Shown: positions 1 to 6,677, counted from the stretch's first letter. The stretch: 9,113 nucleotides of DNA from Clostridia bacterium (GCA_017466495.1 JAFTUB010000024.1:1-9113); one strand, 5' to 3'. Notes: generated by a model not told the origin, from the sequence alone. Numbers and translations are program-made.

Positions 1-110
1 AAGGGATGTTTCGTCCCGACAAAGTGCGTAGCTGCCCTTGTGGCAGCACGAATTCAGGTGGTACCGCGCTCCCGCGCCCTGAGCATCCGCTCCGGGCGGG
101 GAGCTTTTTT
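1..110 (+). promoter_or_regulatory. T-box leader of valS (3' part; 5' part outside window)
   Basis: This is the 3' half of a tRNA-sensing T-box riboswitch. Uncharged tRNA-Val is expected to stabilise the antiterminator and allow valS transcription. Visible parts are a Stem III-like hairpin (GCTGCC 31-36 with GGCAGC 42-47), then the T-box core at 55-68 (CAGGTGGTACCGCG). The TGGT bulge (59-62) can pair with an ACCA tRNA end, and a U at the variable position suits the A discriminator of tRNA-Val. The antiterminator closes as CAGG 55-58 with CCTG 78-81 and GCG 66-68 with CGC 75-77, which excludes the terminator at 68-104. The core differs from canonical AGGGTGG at its 5' end. Stem I and the specifier codon lie outside the window, so specificity is inferred from valS. 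Confidence 0.9.
68..110 (+). terminator. T-box-controlled intrinsic terminator before valS
   Basis: An imperfect GC-rich stem (GCTCCC 68-73 with GGGAGC 99-104, inner GCCC and GAGC pairings, ATCC loop) is followed by six Ts (105-110). Its left arm shares bases with the antiterminator (66-81), so the two folds are alternatives, as expected for transcriptional attenuation. valS starts 40 bases downstream. Confidence 0.88.
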
Positions 111-150
111 GATAAAAATCAAGATATCAATATATTGAAGGAGAATACCA

Positions 151-2787
151 ATGACACACGAACTGCCGAAAACCTACAGCCCGGCGGAATTTGAAGACCG
201 AATTTACGCCAACTGGTGTGAGAAGGGCTACTTTACCCCCGATCCCACCGATAACCGCCCCGCATTTTCCATGGTTATCCCTCCCCCGAACGTGACCGGC
301 CAGCTTCACATGGGCCACGCCCTGGACGAAACGCTGCAGGACATCCTGGTCCGCTACAAGAGAATGCAGGGCTTCAACACCTTGTGGGTCCCCGGCACCG
401 ACCACGCCGGCATCGCTACCCAGATCAAGGTAGAGGAACACCTCCGCAAGACCGAGGGCATTACCCGCTACGACCTGGGCCGTGAGAAGTTCCTTGAGCG
501 GGTTTGGGACTGGAAACACCAGTACGGCAACCGCATCATCAGCCAGCTCAAGAAGCTGGGCTCTTCCTGCGACTGGTCCCGCGAGCGCTTCACCATGGAC
601 GAGGGCTGCTCCCGCGCCGTCCGCGAGGTCTTTGTCAACCTCTATGAGAAGGGGCTGATCTACCGCGGTCACCGCATCATCAACTGGTGCCCCCACTGTC
701 TCACCGCCCTCTCGGATGCTGAGGTAGAGTACAAGGACCAGGCAGGCGCATTCTGGCACATCAAATACCCCATCAAGGGCGAGGACGGCTATGTGACCGT
801 TGCCACCACCCGTCCCGAGACCATGTTCGGCGACACCGCCGTGGCTGTCAACCCCGAGGACGAGGACATGAAGCACCTCATCGGCAAGACCTTGATCCTC
901 CCCATTGTCGGCCGCGAGATTCCCGTCATCGCTGATGACTATGTAGAGATCGGCTTCGGTACCGGCTGCGTGAAGATCACTCCCGCCCACGACCCCAACG
1001 ACTTCCTGGTGGGCCAGCGCCACAACCTGGAGCAGATCAAGGTCATGAACGACGATGCCACCATGAACGCCTACGCCGGCAAGTATGAGGGCATGGATCG
1101 CTACGCGTGCCGCAAGGCACTGGTTGCTGACCTGGAGGCCGAAGGTTACCTCATCAAGACCGAGCCCCACGATCACAACGTAGGCACCTGCTACCGCTGC
1201 GGCACCACCGTGGAGCCTCTGACCTCCGATCAGTGGTTCGTCAAGATGAAGCCCCTGGCCGAGCCCGCCATCAAGGCCGTGGAGGACGGCTCCATCAGCT
1301 TCGTTCCCGACCGTTTCTCCAAGAATTACTTCAACTGGATGAACAACATCCTTGACTGGTGTATCTCCCGTCAGCTCTGGTGGGGCCACCGCATCCCTGC
1401 CTTCTACTGCGACTCCTGCGGCGAGATGACCGTCTCCAAGACCGACATCACCGTCTGCCCCAAGTGCGGCGCACCTGTCCGCCAGGAGGAGGATGTCCTG
1501 GATACCTGGTTCTCCTCTGCCCTGTGGCCCTTCTCCACCCTGGGCTGGCCCGACAGCACCGAGGAGCTGAAAAAATACTATCCCACCAGCGTCCTGGTCA
1601 CCGGTTACGACATCATCACCTTCTGGGTTTCAAGAATGATTTTCTCCGGCCTGGAATTTATGGAACAAAAACCGTTTTCTCACGTCTTTATACATGGACT
1701 TGTTCGCGACGCCCAGGGACGGAAGATGTCCAAGTCGCTGGGGAACGGTATTGACCCGCTGGAGATCATCGACCAGTACGGCGCAGACGCCCTGCGCTTT
1801 GCCCTGGCCACCGGTAACTCCCCCGGAAACGATATGCGCTTCTCCGACGAAAAGATTGAGGCCGCCCGCAACTTCGCAAACAAGCTCTGGAATGCATCCC
1901 GCTTTGTCCGCATGAATCTCACCATCGACGAGGTTACTCTGCCCGACCCCGCCGACCTTGCCCTCGAGGATAAGTGGATTCTGACCCGACTCAACGCAAC
2001 TGTGGCCACCGTTACCTCTGCCCTGAACAAGTACGAGGTAGGTGTGGCACTCTCCACCCTCTACGACTTCATCTGGGATATCTTCTGCGACTGGTATATC
2101 GAGCTTGCCAAGGTTCGCCTGAACGCAAAGGACACCCCCGAAAACATCACGGCACAGAAGGTTATCGCTTATGTGCTGACCCAGACCCTGAAACTGCTGC
2201 ATCCCTTCATGCCCTTCATCACCGAGGAGATCTACCTCTCCCTGCCCCATGCCGATGAGAGCATCATGATCAGCGACTACCCGGTCTATGACGATGTCTT
2301 CAACTACGAGGATGAGGCCGCTAAGATGGAGCGTGTCATTGCCGCCATCCGTGCCATCCGTACCCGCCGCAACGAGATGAATGTTCCTCCTTCCCGCCGC
2401 GCAAAGGTGTTCATCGCCACCGCCTACCACGACAGCTTCAACGAGAAGACGGCCGTATTCTTCAGCCGCCTCGCCTCGGCCTCCGAGGTTACCGTTGCCG
2501 CTGATGCCGACAACTTCCCCGCCCCCGATGCCTGTGTTCAGCTGGTCACCGACTCGGCAAGTATTTATCTGCCCCTTGCCGATATCATCGATCTGGATGC
2601 CGAACGCAAGCGCCTGGGCGCCGAGAAGGAGCGCATCATCGGCGAAATCAAGCGTCTTGAAGGCAAGCTCTCCAACCAGGGCTTTGTGGCAAAGGCTCCC
2701 GCCGCTGTGGTGGAGGGTGAACGCAACAAGCTGGAAAAGTACCGTGACACGCTGGCAGGCGTTGAAGCCGCGCTGGCAAAGCTTTGA
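151..2787 (+). CDS. valS: Valyl-tRNA synthetase (valine--tRNA ligase)
   Basis: Cytoplasmic class I aminoacyl-tRNA synthetase that charges tRNA-Val with valine using ATP and edits mischarged threonine. The 878-residue length is normal for bacterial ValRS. The HIGH motif appears as HMGH at residues 53-56 after PPPNVTG, and KMSKS is at 525-529. The CP1 editing domain carries TTRPET at 219-224. Cys pairs at 180/183, 347/350, 420/423 and 436/439 look like zinc-binding knuckles. The anticodon-binding domain follows, then a charged C-terminal coiled-coil arm from about residue 812 to 878, the usual ValRS tail. The ATG is set by AAGGAG at 138-143, 7 bases upstream. Expression is controlled by the T-box leader at 1-110. 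One short internal stretch (about 1627-1710) has atypical codon use although the protein is intact. Confidence 0.98.
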   Translation: MTHELPKTYSPAEFEDRIYANWCEKGYFTPDPTDNRPAFSMVIPPPNVTGQLHMGHALDETLQDILVRYKRMQGFNTLWVPGTDHAGIATQIKVEEHLRKTEGITRYDLGREKFLERVWDWKHQYGNRIISQLKKLGSSCDWSRERFTMDEGCSRAVREVFVNLYEKGLIYRGHRIINWCPHCLTALSDAEVEYKDQAGAFWHIKYPIKGEDGYVTVATTRPETMFGDTAVAVNPEDEDMKHLIGKTLILPIVGREIPVIADDYVEIGFGTGCVKITPAHDPNDFLVGQRHNLEQIKVMNDDATMNAYAGKYEGMDRYACRKALVADLEAEGYLIKTEPHDHNVGTCYRCGTTVEPLTSDQWFVKMKPLAEPAIKAVEDGSISFVPDRFSKNYFNWMNNILDWCISRQLWWGHRIPAFYCDSCGEMTVSKTDITVCPKCGAPVRQEEDVLDTWFSSALWPFSTLGWPDSTEELKKYYPTSVLVTGYDIITFWVSRMIFSGLEFMEQKPFSHVFIHGLVRDAQGRKMSKSLGNGIDPLEIIDQYGADALRFALATGNSPGNDMRFSDEKIEAARNFANKLWNASRFVRMNLTIDEVTLPDPADLALEDKWILTRLNATVATVTSALNKYEVGVALSTLYDFIWDIFCDWYIELAKVRLNAKDTPENITAQKVIAYVLTQTLKLLHPFMPFITEEIYLSLPHADESIMISDYPVYDDVFNYEDEAAKMERVIAAIRAIRTRRNEMNVPPSRRAKVFIATAYHDSFNEKTAVFFSRLASASEVTVAADADNFPAPDACVQLVTDSASIYLPLADIIDLDAERKRLGAEKERIIGEIKRLEGKLSNQGFVAKAPAAVVEGERNKLEKYRDTLAGVEAALAKL

Positions 2788-2804
2788 TGCAGGAATTGCT
2801 GTGA

Positions 2805-2831
2805 TCCGGGGGTAAGTTCCGCGCCCCCGGA
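2805..2831 (+). other. GC-rich hairpin in the valS-lipoprotein gap
   Basis: TCCGGGGG (2805-2812) pairs perfectly with CCCCCGGA (2824-2831) across an 11-base loop, starting 17 bases after the valS stop. No T-run follows on the plus strand, so it is not a standard intrinsic terminator. It may stabilise the valS mRNA 3' end or weaken read-through into the next gene. The rest of the 110-base gap shows no clear sigma-A promoter, so read-through from valS may supply the next gene. Confidence 0.5.
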
Positions 2832-2897
2832 ACAGTTCACCGACCCGTGTCGGATCTCAGGCCGATCACTCACGGCCCATGTTCAAAGGAGGCTCCC

Positions 2898-3878
2898 ATG
2901 AAACGCACCCGTATCATCCGCACCCTTTGTCTGCTGGCAGCCCTGCTCATTTCCTGCACTGCCTGCGGCGCATCAAAGGCCCCCATGGACAGCATGGCAG
3001 GCGACGACCGCTACTACAGCAACAGCGCCGACTTCGACTACAACCTGAAGACGGAATCCGAGTCCTTTGTTACCAGCTCCCCCGCCATCAGCGACGGGGC
3101 CATGAACGCTCCCGTCAAGCCCGAGGAGAGCACCGGCGGGACTGCCGATCCCCTCAGCCAGCGCAAAATCGTCAAGACCATGCGGATTTCGGCCGAAACC
3201 AAAGCTTTCGATGCGGCTACCGCCGCCATCGAAGCGCTTTGTACACAGCTTGGGGGCTACATTGAAGCCTCCTCTCGCTCCGGAGGCAGCATCCGTTATT
3301 CCTCTGCGGTGATCGCACGCTCGGCTTCCTACACCCTGCGCATTCCTGCTGAGCAGCTTGACGCTTTCCGTGCGGGCATGGACGGGGAGATCAATGTGGT
3401 CAGCGAGAACACCGGTATCAGCGACATCACCGACCGGTATTTTGATGTGGACACCCGCCTCGCCACCCTCAAGACCGAGGAGGAACGTCTGCTGGCCATG
3501 CTGGAGAAGGCCACCGAGCTGGAATACCTCATCACCCTGGAGTCCCGCCTCTCGGAGGTGCGCTATCAGATCGAGTCCTACACCGGCACCCTACGCCGCT
3601 ATGACAGCCAGGTTGCCTATTCCACCGTCCATCTGAATCTGGACGAGGTACTGGAGTACACCCAGGTCATTGAGGCCCCTCAGACCTTCGGCGAGCGCAT
3701 GAGCATCGCTCTGCAGGAAAGCTGGGCCGACTTTGTGGACAACTGCAAGGACTTTGCCGTGGGCTTTGTCTATGCCCTGCCCACCCTGATCGTACTGGCC
3801 GTGATCTTTGCCGCAGCTGTGGTGATCATTGTGTCGGTGGTGAAGAAGCACCGCCGCAAGCCGCAGAATAAAGATTGA
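2898..3878 (+). CDS. DUF4349-type membrane-anchored lipoprotein
   Basis: Predicted exported lipoprotein of 326 residues, function unknown. The N-terminus is a lipoprotein signal (MKRTR, hydrophobic core, LISC lipobox with Cys20; Cys23 is a less likely alternative). A low-complexity Ser/Asp/Glu linker runs to about residue 85. Then comes a folded domain whose pattern (KIVKTMRISAET start, YTLRIPAEQLDAF, DITDRYFDVDTRL) matches DUF4349 proteins. A coiled coil spans about 184-235, one transmembrane helix about 290-314, and the tail is short and basic. Both ends would be anchored on the outer face of the cytoplasmic membrane. The ATG at 2898 is chosen because AAAGGAGG (2885-2892) sits 5 bases upstream; an upstream in-frame start at 2847 lacks such a site and would bury the signal peptide. 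It lies 110 bases after valS with no obvious functional link. Confidence 0.85.
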   Translation: MKRTRIIRTLCLLAALLISCTACGASKAPMDSMAGDDRYYSNSADFDYNLKTESESFVTSSPAISDGAMNAPVKPEESTGGTADPLSQRKIVKTMRISAETKAFDAATAAIEALCTQLGGYIEASSRSGGSIRYSSAVIARSASYTLRIPAEQLDAFRAGMDGEINVVSENTGISDITDRYFDVDTRLATLKTEEERLLAMLEKATELEYLITLESRLSEVRYQIESYTGTLRRYDSQVAYSTVHLNLDEVLEYTQVIEAPQTFGERMSIALQESWADFVDNCKDFAVGFVYALPTLIVLAVIFAAAVVIIVSVVKKHRRKPQNKD

Positions 3879-3892
3879 TCCGAATCATATAG

Positions 3893-3927
3893 AAAAAGGA
3901 TGCCTTCCGATGGAAGGCATCCTTTTT
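3893..3927. terminator. Bidirectional intrinsic terminator between convergent genes
   Basis: A perfect 16-bp stem (3893-3908 with 3912-3927) with a 3-base loop and an A5/T5 base, so either strand reads a GC-containing hairpin followed by Us. It lies 14 bases after the DUF4349 lipoprotein stop and 5 bases after the panT stop on the other strand, and serves both convergent units. Confidence 0.93.
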
Positions 3928-3932
3928 GTTGA

Positions 3933-4517
3933 TTACTTGACTTCTTTAACGATCCGCTCACCGGCAGGACTGAAGATTACATTCAGCACAAGCTCGGGGA
4001 CAAAGTTGAGCAAAACGAGGGAAGAAAGCACATAGGTCAGCACAGGAGAGCCGTTTGCCCAGGCCGTGAGCACATCACCGTAGAACATGGCCATGCAGGC
4101 GAGAAAAACACCGGTATTGACCACAGGGCAGACAATGGCCGCCATAAGCATAGCTAAGTAACCGTTGACATTCCGCGCCTTCAGCAGCCGATAAACCAGC
4201 CCAGAGAGCGCACCGGCCAAAATGCCCTTGCCCAGCACAACGATAAAGCAAAGCCAGGGGTTTGCCTGGAAAACCATGGCACCACCGGGATCGGTACCGT
4301 TAACACAGGCGATGTACACAATTACGCCAAAGGCCGCCCCCAGGATGGCGCCACCCGACGGCCCGAACACCGCCGCGCCCACCACAATGGGAATCAGCAC
4401 CAGCGAGATCGACACGCCGCCGATGGGGGGAATGATCCCGCCGATCAGCTGCAGCACGATGATCATGGCGATCAGAAATGCCATGCCCACCATTCGTTTG
4501 ATTCTTCCGTTTTTCAT
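3933..4517 (-). CDS. panT: ECF transporter S component, probably pantothenate-specific (PanT)
   Basis: Integral membrane substrate-binding (S) subunit of an energy-coupling factor vitamin transporter; it would need the shared EcfA/A'/T module encoded elsewhere. The 194-residue protein is almost wholly hydrophobic, with about six membrane segments (roughly residues 9-29, 35-52, 54-72, 86-111, 119-146, 158-182). It has the small-residue-rich face (GGAILGAAFG near 55-64) and the Asn-containing fifth and sixth helices seen in S components. The ATG at 4517 is chosen for the AAGGAGG site just upstream; a longer in-frame GTG at 4634 has no ribosome binding site. Pantothenate specificity is inferred mainly from position directly downstream of coaX in a ppa-coaX-panT run. 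A different vitamin substrate is possible. A 148-base structured leader precedes it and a terminator follows. Confidence 0.8.
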   Translation of the reverse strand: MKNGRIKRMVGMAFLIAMIIVLQLIGGIIPPIGGVSISLVLIPIVVGAAVFGPSGGAILGAAFGVIVYIACVNGTDPGGAMVFQANPWLCFIVVLGKGILAGALSGLVYRLLKARNVNGYLAMLMAAIVCPVVNTGVFLACMAMFYGDVLTAWANGSPVLTYVLSSLVLLNFVPELVLNVIFSPAGERIVKEVK

Positions 4518-4665
4518 AAATCCTCCTTGCTGTCGCTCCGACTTCCTCGGATGCAACGCAAATTTTATATTTGCGCCAAGGTACGGCGCACCTTCACGGG
4601 CAATGCCCGGGACAGGCAGAAATATTGCTCCCACTCCGGCCGTGCCGGATGAAGGGCAGGCAGGC
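4518..4665 (-). other. Hairpin-rich intercistronic leader between coaX and panT
   Basis: This 148-base gap has no convincing gene. On the minus strand it holds a series of short inverted repeats: TCCGGC/GCCGGA (4635-4649), CGGGC/GCCCG (4597-4609), GCGCC/GGCGC (4573-4589), CGCAAAT/ATTTGCG (4557-4575) and a weak one near 4540. The third and fourth share bases 4573-4575 and cannot form together. AAGGT/ACCTT (4578-4594) lies partly inside the third. No T-run follows any stem, so a classical attenuator is not evident. It may be a cis-regulatory leader, an mRNA-processing site or a decayed element. No known riboswitch class is recognised. Confidence 0.45.
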
Positions 4666-5448
4666 TCAGCTCCGCCGGTTCAGCTGATGCAGCTCGCTCA
4701 AACCCGTAAACAGCAGATCGGGATGGCGGGCAAAGCGGTGGCGGCAGAGGGGTGTCACCCGATCGGCATAGCGGCCGGCCGCCAGCAGGGAGATCTCCCC
4801 CACCGGAATCTCCAGCTCCTCGGCAATCCGCTCCACCAAACCGTCCAGCTGGGCGGCGGCTCCCCACAGAATCCCGGAGCGAATGGAGTCGGAGGTGTTC
4901 TTCCCGATCACCTTGCGGGGCGGGGTAAGCAAAATCTGAGGCAGCTGAGCGGTGTCCCGCTCCAAGGCCGCCGCGGCACTGGCCACGCCGGGGAGAATCA
5001 CCACGCCGCAAATGGCACCGTCGGCATCAATCACCGTCAGGGTCGTGGCCGTTTCCAGGTAGGCGATCACCGCCGCACCGGAACGAACATACTTCTTCGC
5101 CCCCGCCGCCAGCACCACCAGATCGGCACCCAGCTGAGTGGGGGTATCAATGCGGATCTGCAGACCGGTGCGCATTCCGGGGCCGACTACCGCCGGCTTG
5201 ACCGCAGTAAACCGCGTCACCGCCGCCCGCACCGCATCCAGCAAAGAGGGCACCACTGACGCAATGATCACATCGGTGATCTTCACCGGGTCAAATTCAT
5301 GCAGAGCAAAGATCTGCGCCAGCAGAACGGCATATTCATCCGCCGTCCGCACAGGATGCGCCGCAATATCCCCACGGAAGCGCAGGCCATTCTCGTCCAG
5401 CGCCCCGAAGGAAATGCTCGTGTTTCCTATATTGAATGCCAGCAGCAT
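4666..5448 (-). CDS. coaX: Type III pantothenate kinase (CoaX)-like protein, divergent active-site motifs
   Basis: CoaX is a cytoplasmic ASKHA-fold kinase that phosphorylates pantothenate in the first step of CoA synthesis. The 260-residue length is normal, and the family shape is clear: IGNTSISFG near 7-15, GPGMRTG at 89-95, LGAD at 106-109, TATT at 133-136, ILPGV, VIGKNTSDSIRSGILWG at 180-196, and a C-terminal LLFTGLSELHQLN. Several motifs deviate. The usual Asp of DxGNT is Asn6. GADR reads GADL, with the presumed base Asp109 kept. DxGTATT reads YLETATT (130-136), losing an Asp and a Gly. The late ATGG-like motif reads AAGR (223-226). The ATG at 5448 is chosen over the GTG at 5463 because that GTG overlaps the GAGGAGG site. 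It follows ppa by 32 bases and precedes panT. Activity is likely but unproven given these changes. Confidence 0.87.
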   Translation of the reverse strand: MLLAFNIGNTSISFGALDENGLRFRGDIAAHPVRTADEYAVLLAQIFALHEFDPVKITDVIIASVVPSLLDAVRAAVTRFTAVKPAVVGPGMRTGLQIRIDTPTQLGADLVVLAAGAKKYVRSGAAVIAYLETATTLTVIDADGAICGVVILPGVASAAAALERDTAQLPQILLTPPRKVIGKNTSDSIRSGILWGAAAQLDGLVERIAEELEIPVGEISLLAAGRYADRVTPLCRHRFARHPDLLFTGLSELHQLNRRS

Positions 5449-5480
5449 GGGATCCCTCCTCACTTCACCAACCGGATCGG

Positions 5481-6014
5481 TCAGTTCTTTACATAAGTCT
5501 TATTGTAGCTGTCGATGGCCTCGGTGATGATCTGCTCGGCCCGGGCGCGGTCATACATGGACTCCACCGCAGTGGACTTGTTTTCCAGCTCCTTGTACAC
5601 CCGGAAGAAATGCTGCATCTCGTCAAACAGATGGGAAGGCAGCTCATCAATATCCCGGTAATGATTATACAGCGGGTCAGAATGAGGCACTGCAATAATC
5701 TTATCGTCAATATGCCCGTCGTCGATCATGCGGAGCACCCCAATGGGATAGCAGCGCACCAGGGTCATGGGCTGAATGGTCTCGGAACAAATGACCAGCA
5801 CATCCAAAGGGTCCAGGTCATCGGCGAAGGTGCGGGGAATAAACCCGTAGTTCGCCGGATAGTGGGTCGCGGTATACAGTACGCGGTCAAGACGGAGCAT
5901 ACCCGTGTCCTTGTCCAGCTCATACTTGCAGCGGCTCCCCTTGGAAATCTCGATCACCGCCACAAAATCGGGGGGCGTGATCTGCACCGGATTCATATCA
6001 TGCCAAATGTTCAT
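5481..6014 (-). CDS. ppa: Inorganic pyrophosphatase, family I (soluble)
   Basis: Cytoplasmic Mg-dependent enzyme that hydrolyses pyrophosphate to phosphate and so pulls biosynthetic reactions forward, including the PPi-releasing adenylyl transfer in CoA synthesis. At 177 residues it has normal family I length. Visible motifs are EISKGSRCKYELD (22-34), YPANYGFIPRTF (52-63), the acidic metal-binding run DLDPLDVL (66-73; the usual small second residue is Leu), and a second acidic patch, DDGHIDDK (98-105). The ATG has a GAAAGGAAA site 5-6 bases upstream. A strong promoter lies about 40 bases ahead of the start, making this the first gene of the ppa-coaX-panT unit. The gap to coaX is only 32 bases, which supports co-transcription. 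Confidence 0.95.
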   Translation of the reverse strand: MNIWHDMNPVQITPPDFVAVIEISKGSRCKYELDKDTGMLRLDRVLYTATHYPANYGFIPRTFADDLDPLDVLVICSETIQPMTLVRCYPIGVLRMIDDGHIDDKIIAVPHSDPLYNHYRDIDELPSHLFDEMQHFFRVYKELENKSTAVESMYDRARAEQIITEAIDSYNKTYVKN

Positions 6015-6052
6015 ATCGGTTTCCTTTCACCGTTGGATCAGTTATCTTATTT

Positions 6053-6081
6053 ATTATAACACAATCCCCCGCGCTTGACAA
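6053..6081 (-). promoter_or_regulatory. Sigma-A promoter of the ppa-coaX-panT unit
   Basis: On the minus strand: -35 TTGTCA (6081-6076, 5 of 6 to consensus), exactly 17 bases, then -10 TATAAT (6058-6053, perfect) preceded by TGT, an extended -10. The expected start near 6045 leaves a leader of roughly 30 bases before the ppa ATG at 6014. The -35 box lies in the loop of the hairpin at 6064-6094. Confidence 0.85.
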
Positions 6082-6101
6082 GTGCGCGGGGGATGTTTTT
6101 T
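6064..6101. terminator. Terminator-like hairpin between small lipoprotein gene and ppa
   Basis: An 11-bp GC-rich stem (6064-6074 with 6084-6094; ATCCCCCGCGC and its complement) closes a 9-base loop. On the plus strand it is followed by T6 (6096-6101). On the minus strand it lies 17 bases after the small lipoprotein stop and is followed by the less even TTGTGTT. It probably ends the minus-strand lipoprotein transcript and may also stop antisense plus-strand transcription. No plus-strand gene directly upstream accounts for the better T-run. Confidence 0.75.
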
Positions 6102-6111
6102 CTGTTTTCAA

Positions 6112-6513
6112 TCAATAACCCCAATCTCGCAGGGTCCAGCCACCGATTTTCGACCGCGTCAGAATCCATTGCCACCGTGTATAGGTATAATTGGGATTGA
6201 GACTCCCATCCCCACCGCTGGCGTCCACCGAAAAGCTGGAGGTAAGCACAATCACATCAGCGGCCTTGTATCTCTCCGCATACCCCTCACCGTGCTTGTC
6301 AGAGAAAGCCTCATCATAACACAGCTCAATCAGCGTACAACCGTCAAAATGCCGCCGGAAATGCGATTCAACCGCATCCATCGCCCCACTGATCTCACGG
6401 ACAGAGTAACGCTCACTCTCTCCAATGCTGCGCTTCACCCCAAAGGTGCTCCCACAGGCACATAGCAAAACCGCCAATACCAAAAGCAAACCGACCAAAC
6501 ATCTTTTCTTCAT
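6112..6513 (-). CDS. Small secreted lipoprotein of unknown function
   Basis: A 133-residue predicted lipoprotein. It has a basic start (MKKR), a hydrophobic core at residues 6-19 and a lipobox LCAC with Cys20 as the lipid anchor; Cys at -2 is slightly unusual but seen in Firmicutes. The mature part is about 113 residues with an amphipathic N-terminal segment (SVREISGAMDAVESHFRR), a central LIELCYDEAF strand, and a polar C-terminal region with SGGDGSLNPN then a Trp/Tyr-rich end (YTRWQWIL to WGY). This resembles small uncharacterised clostridial lipoproteins sometimes placed in DUF4829-like families, an assignment from memory and uncertain. The ATG at 6513 follows GGGAGGTG by about 5 bases. It has its own promoter and terminator, so it is probably monocistronic. 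No enzyme motif is visible. Confidence 0.82.
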   Translation of the reverse strand: MKKRCLVGLLLVLAVLLCACGSTFGVKRSIGESERYSVREISGAMDAVESHFRRHFDGCTLIELCYDEAFSDKHGEGYAERYKAADVIVLTSSFSVDASGGDGSLNPNYTYTRWQWILTRSKIGGWTLRDWGY

Positions 6514-6538
6514 TCCAACACCTCCCTGTCATGCCCCC

Positions 6539-6567
6539 AGTATACCACATCTCTTCTCCGCGCACAA
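6539..6567 (-). promoter_or_regulatory. Probable promoter of the small lipoprotein gene
   Basis: On the minus strand, TATACT (6544-6539) is preceded by TGG, giving an extended -10. A weak -35 (TTGTGC, 6567-6562) lies 17 bases upstream. The extended -10 may compensate for the poor -35. The start codon at 6513 lies about 20 bases downstream of the predicted transcript start. Confidence 0.6.
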
Positions 6568-6652
6568 TAACAAACCCCAGACAAATTTCTTACATTTTCC
6601 TGTCGCCTACATCAAACTCCCTTGCCGGAAGTTTTCGCGGAATGGGGGTGAA

Positions 6653-6677
6653 TTGATTTTGCCGCAGGCAAAATCAA
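6653..6677. repeat. Perfect inverted repeat (11-bp stem, 3-base loop)
   Basis: TTGATTTTGCC (6653-6663) pairs perfectly with GGCAAAATCAA (6667-6677) around a GCA loop. It abuts the larger hairpin at 6678-6719. In the minus direction its first bases supply the T-rich run after that hairpin. It may be half of a tandem-hairpin dispersed element rather than an independent terminator. Confidence 0.7.

Noticed and set aside
127..1389. Long minus-strand open frame (420 codons) opposite valS
   Set aside because: It lies entirely opposite a clearly real valS. GC-rich codon structure produces such antisense frames. The product is low-complexity Val/Gly/Ala/Asp-rich with no domain.
3933..4634. Longer panT starting at an in-frame GTG (4634)
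   Set aside because: No ribosome binding site precedes it, the added 39 residues are non-hydrophobic and would include the translated AAGGAGG site, and the ATG at 4517 is well placed.
4565..5011. Minus-strand 148-codon frame overlapping coaX in another phase
   Set aside because: It is an out-of-phase Arg/Gly/Pro-rich shadow of coaX and has no start signal.
4222..5259. Plus-strand open frame (345 codons) across panT and coaX
   Set aside because: It spans two real minus-strand genes and their gap. The product is Pro/Gly/Arg-rich with no recognisable domain.
4666..5463. Longer coaX starting at GTG 5463
   Set aside because: The first codons would be the ribosome binding site itself (GTGAGGAGG). 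The ATG at 5448 gives the usual CoaX N-terminus.
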